From Beroe forskalii (Eukaryota; Ctenophora; Nuda; Beroida; Beroidae): a stretch of 64,000 nucleotides of DNA. The DNA is taken from NCBI GenBank assembly GCA_011033025.1, contig WFMF01000062.1, positions 619,366 through 683,365 of the forward strand, read 5' to 3'. Of this stretch, positions 38,336-51,305 are shown piece after piece. The position numbers were made by a program, and so were the translations under genes. Each line of letters opens with the position of its first letter. The stretch's first letter is position 1. The notes beneath the pieces are model-generated. The model did not search any database. It saw only the letters and a program-made list of their open reading frames with translations, and was not told the origin of the DNA.

Positions 38336-40639
38336 TTCCGAAATTCTCGGCCCTTATCATATTATTATAGTTCTATTGGACTCTGAAAATGGATTCGGAC
38401 CTAAAACTCAGTTAGTTTAGGACTTAGGTACAGTATTAATAACAATGTACCTTTCTTACTTTAGAAACGATTGGTATGTGAAAAAGGTGTACAGTATCAG
38501 TATAACTATGTTAGGGGGGAGGCAACGTAATTTTTGTACATTTTTTGTACATTTTTTGTACATTTTTACCCAGTAAAACTGAATATGTACAAAAATGTAC
38601 AAACCCGGTACCTATACTTACCTATACCTTTTTCTACTCACAATTGATAGTACTAATTATGTTCAAAAGGACAAGTCCGTATCTTTTACTGTTTTGGCCG
38701 GAGAGGGGGGTCCAGACTTTTTACCTACCCTGTAGGTTTAGGTATTTTGATTTTCAACAAGGTCCAAGTCTAGACTTTTTTGAAGTTTTGATATTCCAGG
38801 ATAGGTCTCGAGAACACGAAAAATTCAATTCCATGTTCATAACTCATGTATCTAAGTCGTATATAAAAGTATAACAATGATCATTGTAAACATTTTAAGT
38901 TGAAAAGTCTGTACCACTTTCCTGGTGCCGTCATAGGTTTTGAACATTTTTACCCAGGGAATCTGAAAGTGGACAAAAACTATGTACGTTAGTACAAAAT
39001 GTAATGTAGAAAATTTAAAAAAAATTACGTTGCCCCCCAGCGGTTAATTGTCGAAGTGGTGACCGTATACCACAACCTACACGGTCGAGGCGAGGCCGAG
39101 ACTGTCTCAGTTGGGCTATGGACAGGGCGCACCGAGTTCATTGATTTATTTCATTTATACCAAAGGTATACGGTCACAGCTTAGATCTTTAGATCATCGA
39201 ACCGGATTATACCCCAACCAGAAATAGCAAGAACCAATTTGCTCCGACCAACTACAGTATTTTCTTCCATTCTGCTCTGACGACCCTCGCCTGAGTCAAC
39301 GCCTTTAGGCCTTTATAGATTTTTTGTGTACTCATTTACAAAATTCCATTTGAGCCATTTTTAATAAAATTTCTTGGCGACCGTCAGCGGTCGACTGGGA
39401 TCCTGGCCCCGGATACAGTCACGGCTAGCATTCACATTTTCTCACCAGCTTCGATTAATTTGCTTTTAATTTGGCCCCGGCCCCGTTTGATGAATCACAA
39501 TCCCTGCCCCAGATTTTGGGCATTTCATCCTAGCTGTATGTTTCCTAAAAATTCTGTGTCATTGAACTTGAAGTGTCATTTTCAGCTCACCTAAGACTGA
39601 TCTGCTGGTTGATTTCTGCCCTGGCCTATATATACAAAATTTCATCCCCGGTGGACCACTGGTGACCGCTGACCGTATACCGCAACTTAAATGGTCGCTT
39701 AAATGAGCTTGGGATAGATTTAATATATCGGAATCTCGAATTCGATCAACAGAAAGTTTCCTTTCGCTGGACAGAAATTACTTTTATGTGTTATTCTTAT
39801 TCTTAAAACTTAAAAGCTTTAACCCTTTAATCACTAATCAGCCTGTGATGTACCAGTCTCGAAACTGTGCAAGGCTTCTTGAAAACTAGTGGCCACATTT
39901 AGGCTTCCTGACAGGCGGTACCCCGTCCACTTTTTGTTGACAAGCTCTAAACAGGTTTAAGACGGGTTAAGTGAAGATTTCGAAAAGAATTTGCATCTTT
40001 TTTACCAACTCTGTGACAGGTTTTGGACGGATTTTCCAGTTTCCACATTTCAAAACTAACTAAAACTTTGCGGCCGGTTGGGGACACGTGTTTTCGACAA
40101 GTTTGTGACCCTGTGACACTGACAGGTTTTACTCACATTCTATGCTCTTTTGGACAGGATTTGAGCGGGTACCGCCTTTCAGGAGAGCTTGATTTTGAAA
40201 GGTCTTCGCCGATAAATGTTGGGTTATTGACGATATTAATGATATGTTTAAATTGTTTCACTGGCAAACTTCATTTTTCCCAATCGAAGCGATACCTGTT
40301 TACAGTTGGATAAGTTTGGATTGCCAATTGTCACAAATTTTTCCCAATTTATACAAGTCTGGAAAGCGCCATGAAAATAACCTTGAATAAAGCACATTAT
40401 TTTAGCAGTTAAGAAGAAGACCTAAGCTATTTTAAGCAACAGCCTTGCAGGTGCAGTATTTGCTACCGACCTCGATCCGACCGATGAGCTTCTAAGTGTT
40501 TTAAATTCAGTTGAAACTATTTTTCTGTACGAGTATAAATCGAATTGATTGTACATTTGATCATTCAAACAAATTGTTGAATTACACTGATTTGGTTGTA
40601 TACATTTAGTTCTTCATATTAACATATAAATGCGATGAC

Positions 40640-41560
40640 GTAATGCAATCACGTAGCAGGAAACCGCGCTACCTAAAAAACTGTGTCGTTCGCGCGGAAA
40701 TGGTCGCGAGCGCACGTACAGTAAAAAGCTTCGCCAGAAATAGGGGTGTCGTTTCGCGACACCCCTGGTTAGGGGAACAACGCCTTATAATCAATTCTTT
40801 TGTCATTATGCTAAATGGATTTCACCCATTCCTAGCGCGCAACACTCGGAAATTTGGAGGGTTGTGTTCCCAGCGGAAAAGAATGGCGCGCGCGCGGCGG
40901 AGGGTATGTTCAAGATTGCTAAACACGTATACCCCTGTTTTGCCCTAACCAGGACCCTGGTTAAACGCACGGAGTGCGCCGCGCCCCTGGTTAGTTTCCT
41001 AAGCCCGCATAGGTGTGCGTACGCGCGCCGCGCTACCCGAGAAAGTGCGCCGCGCAACGCAGACAGGGATATACGTGTTTAGCAACTGGTTAGGGGAATC
41101 GCGCGGCGCGCGCGTAAAACTAGGATTACTCCATGTTACGGAGCCTTATTATGCGCGCGCAAGCGCGAAAAGCGCGCGCGAGCGAAAGCAAACAGGGACA
41201 CGTAACAGGAACTAGCCAAAACTCCAAAACAAGTAGGCAGAGAGAAACAAAATTTTAGAGAAACAAAATTTATTTTTTATCAACATTTTCAATACATAAT
41301 AAAAATCAAATCAAATCAATTCCTTTCCTTATCCCAATAAATCACCCAATTTTTTAAACATAGCCCAGGTGCGCCGACCTCCCAGGCTCCGCGCGCCCGG
41401 ATGATGATGCTCTCCCGCGGTGCGCGGCATCCTGCAGGCACTTTTGACGCAGCAATGCAGCGCGCACGGCCCGAAAAGAGCACCAACCCAGGCGGCGCGC
41501 GCAGCAGAAGACGCCGCGCCGCGCGCCCCCGAGAGGCCGATGCAACAGGGTAACACTACT
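40640..41560. other. GC-rich segment related to the inner arm ends
   Basis: Many GCGCGC runs and CCTGGTTAGG motifs. TAAGCCCGCATAGGTGTG at about 40998-41016 is also at 20876-20894. TTCGCCAGAAATAGGGGTGT recalls the TTCGCCAGAAATAGAG of the inner ends. The open frames here are short and use GC-rich codons by chance. I see no gene. Confidence 0.55.
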
Positions 41561-44500
41561 CAAAAATTTTAAAAATTCACGTTTTGAGCTTAGATTTAAG
41601 TTCAAAATAAGATTAAATCAAAATAGCCAAAACATCGAACTTGTATTTTTAAAATCATTAAATTGAATAGTTATAAAACTAAAGAAGCAAGGACTGGATC
41701 AGGCCGATCAGAATTTTTCCGTGTGCGTGCGCCTTTTTTGCATAGACAAGCGCACGCTTGGAGCATGCACAATGTTAATTTTTGTTGATCTGGCAGCTGT
41801 ATGGACACCCGTGCACAGCAACGACCTGTTTTGCCGTATATACGGTCGCATGCACGGCCGGGCCTGCGGGCCTGGCAGAACAGATCCCCGCTCACCACGT
41901 ATATCGAGACTGATCCGTGCACTTTACGTGACTAATACGTTCTCTGTATACCTGTGACACATGTTTGCAAAATGCAAATAACACCATTAAATAATAAATT
42001 TGAAACTCAATCTTAAAAATGCCAACGCAGTCTTGTATTTAGATGCGCCTATATTTTCATTCCAGGGCGTTTTTATAATCTATTAATCTAAATCATATAA
42101 ATCTTAAATTTAAAATAATAAAATATAGAATACTCGTAATAATTTAACGCATAATTCTTGATCAATAGTTATACATCTATAGTTGATATAGTTATACAGC
42201 TATAGTTCTAAACACGCATTTAAGTCGTCCAAACGTACGCATTTTTAAATAAAATAATTTTTAAATAATTTTTAAATGAAATAAATTCAAATACGGCATT
42301 GATTTTTAACCTTAAATGGTCATAGAATTAAAATATTAAGTTTAAAACATACAGCGTTTAGTCAAACGTACGCATTTTTAATTCAAATACTCAAATACGC
42401 ATAAATTCTAAGTATAAAAACACGCATTTTATTTTTATATATTACAGTTATCCTCTAAACACATGTGTTTTAGTTTTAACAGTATTCATTTTTAGAAATA
42501 GTTAATTGTCTTAGTATTTCTAGTAATAGTTGGTATTTTTAGCAATAGTTAGCGTAGTTTAAAATCAGTTCAGTATAGGTGTATCGCTTTTCTCGCTATT
42601 TTCCTTGATAAAGATTAGATGCTTGATCATCTAATTAAGTTGAAACTTAAAATGTTACAGGCCTTGAACCGCTGGTATGGAGAATTTTTCTTCATGGTGA
42701 CAATGTTAACTCAGTACCTATGTGTGTCGAGTGACGACTTCGTCTTCACTTTCAATTCAAGAGATTAAATTTGTAGGTATAAAACTGTGTAAAACTGGGG
42801 TTCGTCGCTAGCTCGTGATGACACCCAGGAAGTAGCGGCATCCCGCCCCTATCGCACAATGGCTGCTGAAAGGAAGCTCATTTGCCTTAGCAGCTTCTAT
42901 GAGCACCGGGGGACCATGAGCGATACTGACGGAATCGCACCGCCCGGAGCCCTCACGGGTAGCAGAGGAATCCTAAATAATTTACTGTCACTTTAGACTA
43001 AATGTTATTAATATTTAAAGCCCGTTCGTTTTGGCTTTTGAAAATTTCATTTTTGCTCGTTCATAAGTTCAGATAAATGTAATCTTTTTAACAATGTAAC
43101 AAATTATCGTGCTCTATGTAAATGTTTTCTAGCCACCTCGTGATGGAAGTAATTACTAATTGTGTTCGCTAATTTTGATGCTCAGACCGTTAATTGAAGA
43201 GTGAGGAAGGATGGGTTGTTTTTAACATTTCACTGATAATGCTATAATATTAGTGCTTTAATATAACATTGACAGACAGTTTCTATTTCTTGTAACAGAA
43301 CGGGGGGGAGGAGAGGGAGGGGAGACGGGGACAGCAGCAGAGTAAACCGTTCATTCATTCGAAATATAATCTATTGATAGGTTACGTGATTCAAATTGCA
43401 ATAAATATGCCTTCACCGTCGGGGAGCTTCAACAGTATTGTATAATACACGGGAGTTTCCTGAACAGCGTCCAGACGCGCCATCGCAGCAGCAACATGCT
43501 GCGCGCGCGATTTGAAAGTTTACTGGCTGCAAAATTTAAGCTTTTCTTCATTGATAATGTGCTTCGCGCGTTTACCTAAACATTTATTGTGTGACCGTGT
43601 CTCACATATCTGGCGGGATTACGTCATGTACCGAGTCACACACAGAATAAAGATAGAGAAAGCAAGCATTGTATCCAGCCCTAATGTAAGATAAGCGGGA
43701 ATGTGTTGGAAGTGAGTGAGTAACTAGATGGTAATGTATGACGATGTGCTATCATGGTGCTATGATGGTAATGTATGTTCGTGTGTATACAACCCAAAAC
43801 CACCCCAAACCAACCTAAAATTCTTCCGAATTGAGCCAAAATGTCTGAAACATTGCAAAACAAGCAGATAAACCCAAAACAATTGAATCAATTACCCAAA
43901 ACAAGCAAATCAACCTTGGCCCTTCTCTAACCTTAACCTGGTTGATTTGCTTGTTTTGGCCTTGGGTTGTTTTGCTTGTTTCTGTTTGTTTCAGGTTGAT
44001 TTGCTTGTTTCAGCTAGTTTCTGCTTGTAGTATCGATGTACAAAAATGCCAATTTAATTAACATATGTTGAGCACAAAGAGGTAGAGCAATGACATTGGG
44101 CCTCCAAGTACGAAAGAAGATTGTCAACCTTTCCTACATGTGCAGAAGTCATACTTTTGTGTCCTTTGGGTCTTTTTTGGGTCTTTTGTGTCATTTATGG
44201 AACAGAAAGGCCATTTTGGGCCAAAATTTGATGTTTATAAGAGGCAATATATCTTGAAATTGGCCACAATTAAAATGAAAACAAAGAGTTTATGAAAACA
44301 AAGAGTTTATTTTAATCTCCATAAGTACAAATCACATTTCAAACACGCACACACACACAAATGATTTTTGACGTTAGAAGCAAGATACTTATTATTTGAT
44401 CTAAGATCATTAATTACTATTCATTATATTTTATTATCTGCATTGAATATACCTAGTGATAGCAAAATCAAAATCATTATACAATTATAGTTATCACTTA

Positions 44501-45078
44501 TACTTATATAAAATTTACTTTATCTACCCTATCCAACACCTCAAAACTGTCCATCCTAGTGAATCTTACACAGTAGCCACTTAGAATCAACTCCTCACCT
44601 TGCTTAACATATAACTATTGGCTTGACTTAGTCTTACATTCTCTGTTTCGGTTCACAATAGCCCCAGCAAGTGTGGATTCCTATGCCCCAGACTTTGTAA
44701 TAATTGGCTACATGTAAGATTACACTATGGGGATAATTGTTGACCATTACATAATAGTCTATAAACCTTGCCCAGAAAAACCATATATTAACCACCTTTA
44801 AGGCAGCAATTAATTAATTATTCCATCCCATATTTGCTCTGATATTGAATTATTCAATGTTTTTGTTAAATGGCATGAAATTTCAATTTTTGTTTTATTC
44901 AAAATTTTTTGTTTTATTCAGACCATTTTAGTTCGCAGGAATATAACCATATACTCATATAGTACACTTTGCTGCCAATTTTTGCAGGAAAATAGATTTT
45001 ACCTATCATTTATTGTGTACAGTAGTGGTCTCATTAAATTTAGAGTAGTTCATAACATCAAAAGTAATCATTTGTTGA
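41561..45078. other. AT-rich intergenic stretch
   Basis: No gene is supported. It contains repeated ACGCATTT and TTTAAATAA motifs (42050-42450), a structured GC-rich island (42790-42970, listed separately), an inverted pair built from CAAACAAGC / GCTTGTTT (43855-44025) and a short AC run (44346-44362). Confidence 0.5.
42790..42975 (+). ncRNA. Candidate structured RNA or SINE head
   Basis: A 180-base island clearly richer in GC than its AT-rich surroundings has no frame of note. Three short inverted repeats lie in a row: GCTGCT/AGCAGC (42862-42867 with 42889-42894), GCGAT/ATCGC (42920-42924 with 42934-42938) and CCCG/CGGG (42943-42946 with 42956-42959). I do not recognise a tRNA, snRNA or known ribozyme core. 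It may equally be the head of a SINE. Confidence 0.3.
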
Positions 45079-46554
45079 CCCATGTATGGTGGCTCAAACC
45101 CGCCACCAGAAAAAAATGAAATTTTTTTTTCAAATTTAAAAAAAATTTGAAAAAATTATTTAAAAAAATAATTTTTTTAATTTTAAATTTTGTTTTTAAA
45201 AAATTTTTAAAAAATTTAATTTAAAAAATTTTGAAAAAAATTTTAAAAATTTTAAATTAGAACATGGTTAAACTGCCACGAAAAATTGTGGGTCCCGAAA
45301 ATGAAATGTTAAATACGCAGCGCCAAAATCCTTTACTATTTGAAGAACGCCATCTTCGAAAACATCATGAATGCCATACAGCAAACAAAAAAAATGTTGT
45401 TAGAAAATGATAGGAGCAGCAGCCAAATTCAAGTCCCAACGGCAAAGTTTCGACCAGTCCATCAACCTTTCCTAGTCGATGTTACCCCTTTATTCCCACT
45501 GGGCCAGAGCTGGGCTATCTGTAATCCGTCAGTGTCATTCTTCTCAATGGGCGGGGCTGTTGCAGTCACCTTATTTCTCAATATGCATCACAGGACAGAG
45601 CCGCCTGTTGTTACCCATATGGAGACGCCTGCCATTCTCCTCAATTATGTAGAATTGAGTAGAATGACAGGCGATTAGCAGGCGGCCCAGCCCATTGACT
45701 CATTGAATAGAATGACAGGGGATCCATCCCTCTGAGAATGATGTCATGCTACACCAGCCATTGAGGGGAATTTACTAGGGCTCCATTCCATTTGAGGAAT
45801 GATGAGCCCCGCCCATTGAGAAGAATAAGAGGACAATAAAACTGTTTAAGAGTTTAGTACCTTCAATGGATAGGGCCATCAGTCATTCTTATCAATGGGC
45901 GGGGATGCCTGTCATCCTTCTCAATGGGTGGGCTGCCTGTCATTGATTTACTAAAAATCCTAAGCAGGCAGATTCGTCTCTTATTCTTCTCAATGGGCGG
46001 GGCCGCTTCACGACATCTTCAAATGGGCCGCCTGTTATTCCTCTCAATAATGGGTAGATCCCTCGTTATTCTATTCAATGGGCTGGGGTGCCTGCTGATT
46101 GCCTGTCATCTACAAGTACATAATTGAGTAGAAAGGTTGATGGACTGGTCGAGAGCTTTGCCGTTGGGACTTGAATTTGGCTGCTGCTCATATCATTTTG
46201 CTAACAACATTATGAACTTAACGTAACGCGCGAACGCCAAACATGTTTTTCATGATGTTTCAAGATGAAGCGATTTCGTTTTTCAAATTAATTTTAAAAG
46301 TTTTTGCGAAGCACAAAAAGTTCACGTGATTTGAATAAAAACGATTTTCATTTTCATTTTTAGTTTTGTATGGGTTTGGAGCGATTTTTAATTTTAAATT
46401 TTTTTTAATTTTTTTTCAAAATTTTTTTAAAATTAAAAAAAAATTTTTAAACAAAATTTAAAATTAAAAAATAATTTTTAAATTATTTTTAAATTTTTTT
46501 AATTTGAAAAATTTTCATTTTTTTCTGGTATGGGTTTGAGCCACCATACCCATG
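45079..46554. mobile_element. Foldback element with AT-rich arms
   Basis: The ends are TATGGTGGCTCAAACCC (left, from 45085) and its complement (right, to 46549), each followed inwards by CCAGAAAAAAATGAAA and 100-200 bases of A/T-only runs. The interior has many copies of TTCTCAATGGGCGGGGC and related GAATGACAGGC motifs, with AAATTCAAGTCCCAACGGCAAAG at 45426 repeated in complement at 46160. No transposase. Confidence 0.8.
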
Positions 46555-47430
46555 TTACTGGGTCAGAAAACAAGCCAAAAAAACAAATGGTTAGACCCTC
46601 TTAGCAGTTGTGGAGCTATGAGGCATAAATGTTACCATTAATACCATCATTTCAGCATACTGAGTGAGTATCATACAGTATGAGTTACATGTTTGTGAGT
46701 TTTCTATGTAGTTTGGAGCCATATGCGAGGCAATTCAGGCCTTTGTGAAACTGACTAGTAACTCTAGCATTCTTTTGCTGCATCTGTTTAATGTCTTAAT
46801 GGTACCTACATTATTACCTGCAGAGCTAGTCAGTTTCAAACACAGATGCACCCTGAGTGGCAGGCCAGTTATCGTGGCTGGAGAAAGGATGCAGTGGCTT
46901 TTGCTTCATAGCACCCCTTGGGACCACCTGGCCCACCACTTGGGGTCAAATATTACTCGAAAAAAATAATATGAAGGCAAATACCAACAACATATAGAAT
47001 TGTAAGTATGACATGATAATTTACTATCATCACTTGAAATCAATGGTCTGAGGATTTATTGCCATACAACGGTTTAAGGAGCTGGGACTAAGGCCTGATG
47101 CATCACGCATAGACTTACATTAGAACATGAAAGTCAGTGACATCCAAAAACGTCGCCAAACAAAATTGGTTTGTCGCATATTGTATTATGTACAAGACGA
47201 GTTTTGTCACTTACTTAACAACCTACTTGATAGATCTCGGCTCAAGGATGTCTTAGAGATTGACTGACTGAGATGGACAAACAGACAAACGAACAAAATA
47301 TGAACATTGAACACACTCACAACCCGAGTCGTGGTTAACCGTTTTTATTTCCATAATTTTCATCTTTTAATAATGGGATAAGTTCCCATCAGTAGTGTGA
47401 ACACAACCGTCGGTCTGGTCATTACTTTCC
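46555..47430. other. Spacer without a supported gene
   Basis: An open stretch near 46820-46900 (QMHPEWQASYRGWRK) ends in a stop and follows a CAG. It could be a relic exon, but nothing supports it. The upper part may be the 3' UTR of the LINE. Confidence 0.35.
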
Positions 47431-50205
47431 ACTGCATATCTCATAATGGCTCCACCATGAGAAATTCTGTAAAATTGCTATTAAGCCAGTTTTCTGAACC
47501 TGACTTTTGTGTTTCTAGGAGACATTTCTTAAGGACAGATTTTATCAAGTTTTTTCATCACTATCAAAGCCGAAATTCTCAAGTCTAGAATTTTTCTAAA
47601 ACAGTTCCAGAGCCATGGTGCCCTATATGAAAAGTAATTTGATGGCTCTGGTGTGAGGAACCTGTTGCCACTACGCTTTGATATATTGAGGGTCTGATAG
47701 ATAGGCTTGGGCTCCTTAGACTGAACTATTTTTACTAGTTCCATGATACTTCTTAATCGATATAAATTTTGTACTGTTAATAAATTTTCATGGGTGAAAA
47801 GAGGCTTGGACGATTCTCTACAGAAAAATTCTTTGCCAAGTTTTTGCTTATCAATTGGACGAGCTCTTACACAGGTGCGAAATTTCTCTAGAAATGAGTT
47901 AGTATCACCGAACATTATTCTTATGCATTTCTTTTGGGTACGGAAAACAGGGTCTAAGTTACTTAAAGCAACCCCACCCCATACAGAGATAGCATAACTA
48001 AGATGTGATTCGAAGAGTGAATGATAAATTTGTTTATGCAGCTTTGCTGGTAGACAGTTCACAATCCGGTATAGTCTGCCACATGCACTTTTAGTGTCTT
48101 GTTAAGCTTTGCAATGTGAGGTTTCCATGACAAATCTTTATCTAGTAACACTCCTAGGAATTTAGCCTCACTAACTTTATTAATTATTTTCCATAAACAG
48201 ATATTTGAAGGTGGTCAGGAATGGAAGTACACAAATTTTTCTTACTGGGGCTTAAAAAAGCATGTAACAGCATTTCTTAGTATTGATAAGTAAAAGGTTA
48301 GATTCCATATACTCTGATACCCTTGACAGAACTAAGTTAGCATTTGAATAAGCCTCTTCTACGTTATTTCCAGTAACAAATATGTTAGTATCATCAGCAA
48401 ATAAAATAAATTTGCCATTTTCAGAACAGTTACAAATGTCATTAATGTAGTATAAAAAGTAGTGGACCCAGTACTGAGCCCTGAGGCACCCCAAATTGCA
48501 CGTCGAGAGTTTCAGAATTTTCTTCTAGTACATTAACTAGTTGGCTTCTACCAGAAAGGTAGCTTCTAATTAGGCTCAGTGCCTTTCCACAGACTCCATA
48601 GTTATTCAACTTACAGGCCAGTATTTCGTGATCTATAGTATCAAATGCTTTACTCAGGTCAATAAAGATCCCCAGAGTATACTTTTTTGACTTAATTTGC
48701 TCTTCTATATAGGATACTGAGTAGTTTAAAGCATGGTTTGTTGAGTGTCCTTTCTGAAACCGTACTGGTTATCATAGATAATTTCATTGTCCTCAAAAAA
48801 TTGATACATTCTGTTGAAGATTACCTTCTCAAAAAATTTTCCCGAAAATTGGTAAGGTAGAAACAGGTCTATAGTTTTCAAGCAGTTCTTCATTTTTCTT
48901 TTTTGTAGATCGGTGTAATTCTGCCTGTTTTAAGTTCAGCTGGAAAGTATCCTTCAACCATACATTTGTTGTACAAGATTGATAGAATTGGTGCAGTTAT
49001 TTTAGCAGTTAATTTAATCACATGGATTGGTATATCGCTAGATTTTCCTAGTTTAAGTTCGTCAATTATATTCTCTATTTCCTCTTCAGTACACTCCCTA
49101 AGGTTAAGTTTATCAGTGATTTTATGATGTAGGAAGTCTTTATAATTTAATAGATTATTTATTCTAATGCCATCATCGTCAATATAAGCTTTATTTAATG
49201 AGGGAGCTAATGAAACGAAGTATTTATTGAATTCATTAGCAATTACTCTTCTATCTGTAATGCGTTTATTGTTTATAAGAAAGTTTGCCTTAACATGAGA
49301 TTTATCTTTACCTCGCACACTGTTAATAATTTTCCACAGCTTCCGACTATCTCCTGCACATTCATCTACTTTGGAGCCCAAATATGTGGCTTTTCGTTGA
49401 CTAATTAAGAACTTTAGCTTCTTTCTGTATTCAGTAAATTTAGTATGTTTTGCATTTGTATCTGCACAATTATAACAGACACAGTTTTTACGATCAGTCT
49501 TCTTGATAAATCTGTTAACACAAACTTTCTTCTTTGCAGATTCCCATAAATTGAATAATTTGTCTTTGTTTCTTATAGAAGCAACTAATCCTGGTGTAAT
49601 CCATGGATTGTTAACTATGGTGCGCTTAGATTGCTTAGGTTTATCAAGTTTACATGATTGGTCTAATTTGGTTTGGAAGATATGAGCAAATTCGGTGAAA
49701 TTATTCGGTGCTTTGTTATTTAGTTCATCTTTCAGTTCGTTTCCAAATTTCTCTACGTTAGAAGTACAGTAATCATAATATTGCACGTGTGTACATTTTG
49801 GCATACTATGTGGTAGTATCCCTTCACAGATTTGAAACAGTGCCAAGTGGTGAGAGATATGAAGTCTAAGAGTACCTGATAATGTAGTATGTTCGGGACT
49901 ATTGGTGAAGATATTGTCAATACATGATTTCCTACAGCCAGGTTTTTCATGGGTGTATGTAGATATAAGAGGATACATTCCTAAGGCAAGGGTGCAGTCC
50001 TCAAGAAGTTGAGCTTCTCTCGAGTTGTCCCTGTGCAAATCTATGTTGAAATCACCAATAATATGTACTGACTTTTTGGGCAATTGTGCTATTATTTCAT
50101 TTAGTTCACTTATAGCTTCACTTAGAACACCACTAGGGGGACGGTAAACTACACCAACTGTGGACAGCTCATTACCCTTGTTTATGGTTACAAAAAGAGT
50201 TTCAA
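47431..50205 (-). mobile_element. Decayed non-LTR retrotransposon (LINE), 5'-truncated, CR1/L2/Jockey-like
   Basis: Reading the minus strand from 50205: the C-terminal part of the apurinic endonuclease (VGVVYRPPSG, then IIGDFNIDL), then a reverse transcriptase with NQYGFRKGHST, IFIDLSKAFDTIDHEIL, GVPQGSVLGPLLF and the catalytic FADDTNIF, then a C-terminal region with PWLWNCF. Frameshifts break it near 48890, near 48740, at the base lost just after GPLLFIL (about 48455) and near 47530. The start of the endonuclease and ORF1 are missing. The FADDT and GVPQGS boxes are shared by CR1, L2 and Jockey-like LINEs; I cannot place it more finely. It is dead as sequenced. Confidence 0.9.
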
Positions 50206-51305
50206 GGTAGAATTTTCTTAGTTAGATCAAACTGTAACAGCATGCAAATTTTTTCCAGGAAACTAGTAAAAAATTCCTCACGGGGACCACATGGTCATCC
50301 TCAATAGAATCAGAAATTCTCTGGCATGACCCGTAATGTTGTGTAGAATAGGGATTTCTTCATCAATTTTTCAGAAATAGGACAAGTTGAGTGGTCATGA
50401 ATATCTTCAATTGTAACAATTAAAACCTCATGTTCTTGTGATACCTTAACCTCTGAAAATATAGTTGTCATACATTCATTATAGTCATACATTCTGAGAA
50501 GTTTATTGTTATAGAATAATAGAACATACAACTGACACACAACATGTCATATCACTTTGTCCTTATCTGAACTAAATCAATAAATTAATTAATTAAAAAT
50601 CACTAAATTAATTAATCAGAAAATGCACTGAATCTATAATAGGTACGACAATCTACTGTCTGCTATTATGTGAAATACAATATACAATATACACAGCAAA
50701 TGGCAATGTAAAGGCACAAGCACTGCACACAGTGACTGTATGTGAGCTAGTAACACCATACTTATAGGGAGAAAGTGACGGTTCCTGCTCAGACTGTTGT
50801 GCAATGTTGTGCTCAACTCATCCTATTTCTGATTAAATTGATTTTGACCCAACTAATACATCAAGTGGGCTAACACTTTGCTTTGGCTAGTCTTGGAGCC
50901 ATCACAACGACCAAGATATGCACCAAGACTGCACATAGCAAACTGCAATTTCTGCCTTGCACAGAGCCAAATATGAATGTTTTCGTGAAACCATGTGTAC
51001 CTTGGGCATACAAATAAGCTATCACACAAAATGAGTTTTAGGAGTTTTTCTCTATCATAATTATTATTATGATCAACACACATTAATTAGATAATTGACT
51101 GTTTTTCTCTAGGGTTATATCATTAGCTTTATTTGTAATGATCATTTATCCTAGCTCTAAGAAAAATGACAATCTGAAATATCCCGGGCTGCTGCTATGT
51201 CACACAGGTTAGTTCTTATTAAGGAAGAGATGAAAATTTTCTATTTTGTAAGGTATAATACTTAGGTGCAAATGCCATATTATGTTTCGCTGATGAAGTG
51301 GTATG
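50206..51305. other. AT-rich spacer between the LINE and the GGAGGCT element
   Basis: Only short open frames are present, none with recognisable motifs. Minus-strand frames 50310-50540 and 50853-51083 are open for about 75 codons but have no splice or family support. Confidence 0.4.

Larger units (their letters stand above)
20860..40363 (-). repeat. Right arm of giant inverted repeat
   Basis: This is the reverse-complement partner of 1-12150 and is longer because of insertions and duplications. The inner part is duplicated: 21020-23610 and 23830-26050 both match left-arm 9430-12020. Insertions missing from the left arm are about 26044-26725, about 26770-27860, 27955-33010 and about 34943-36357. 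A roughly 100-120-base unit starting at 38012, 38112 and 38232 is present three times, against once at about 2040-2150 on the left. The outer edge is sharp at 40363 as far as the window shows, because left-arm base 1 pairs there. Confidence 0.93.

Noticed and set aside
40643-41922. Several 70-100-codon frames in GC-rich sequence
   Set aside because: Overlapping on both strands, with no motifs; long frames are expected by chance where stops are rare.
46745-46969. 74-codon frame with an exon-like part (46820-46900)
   Set aside because: No partner exon, no recognisable family, and a stop soon after.
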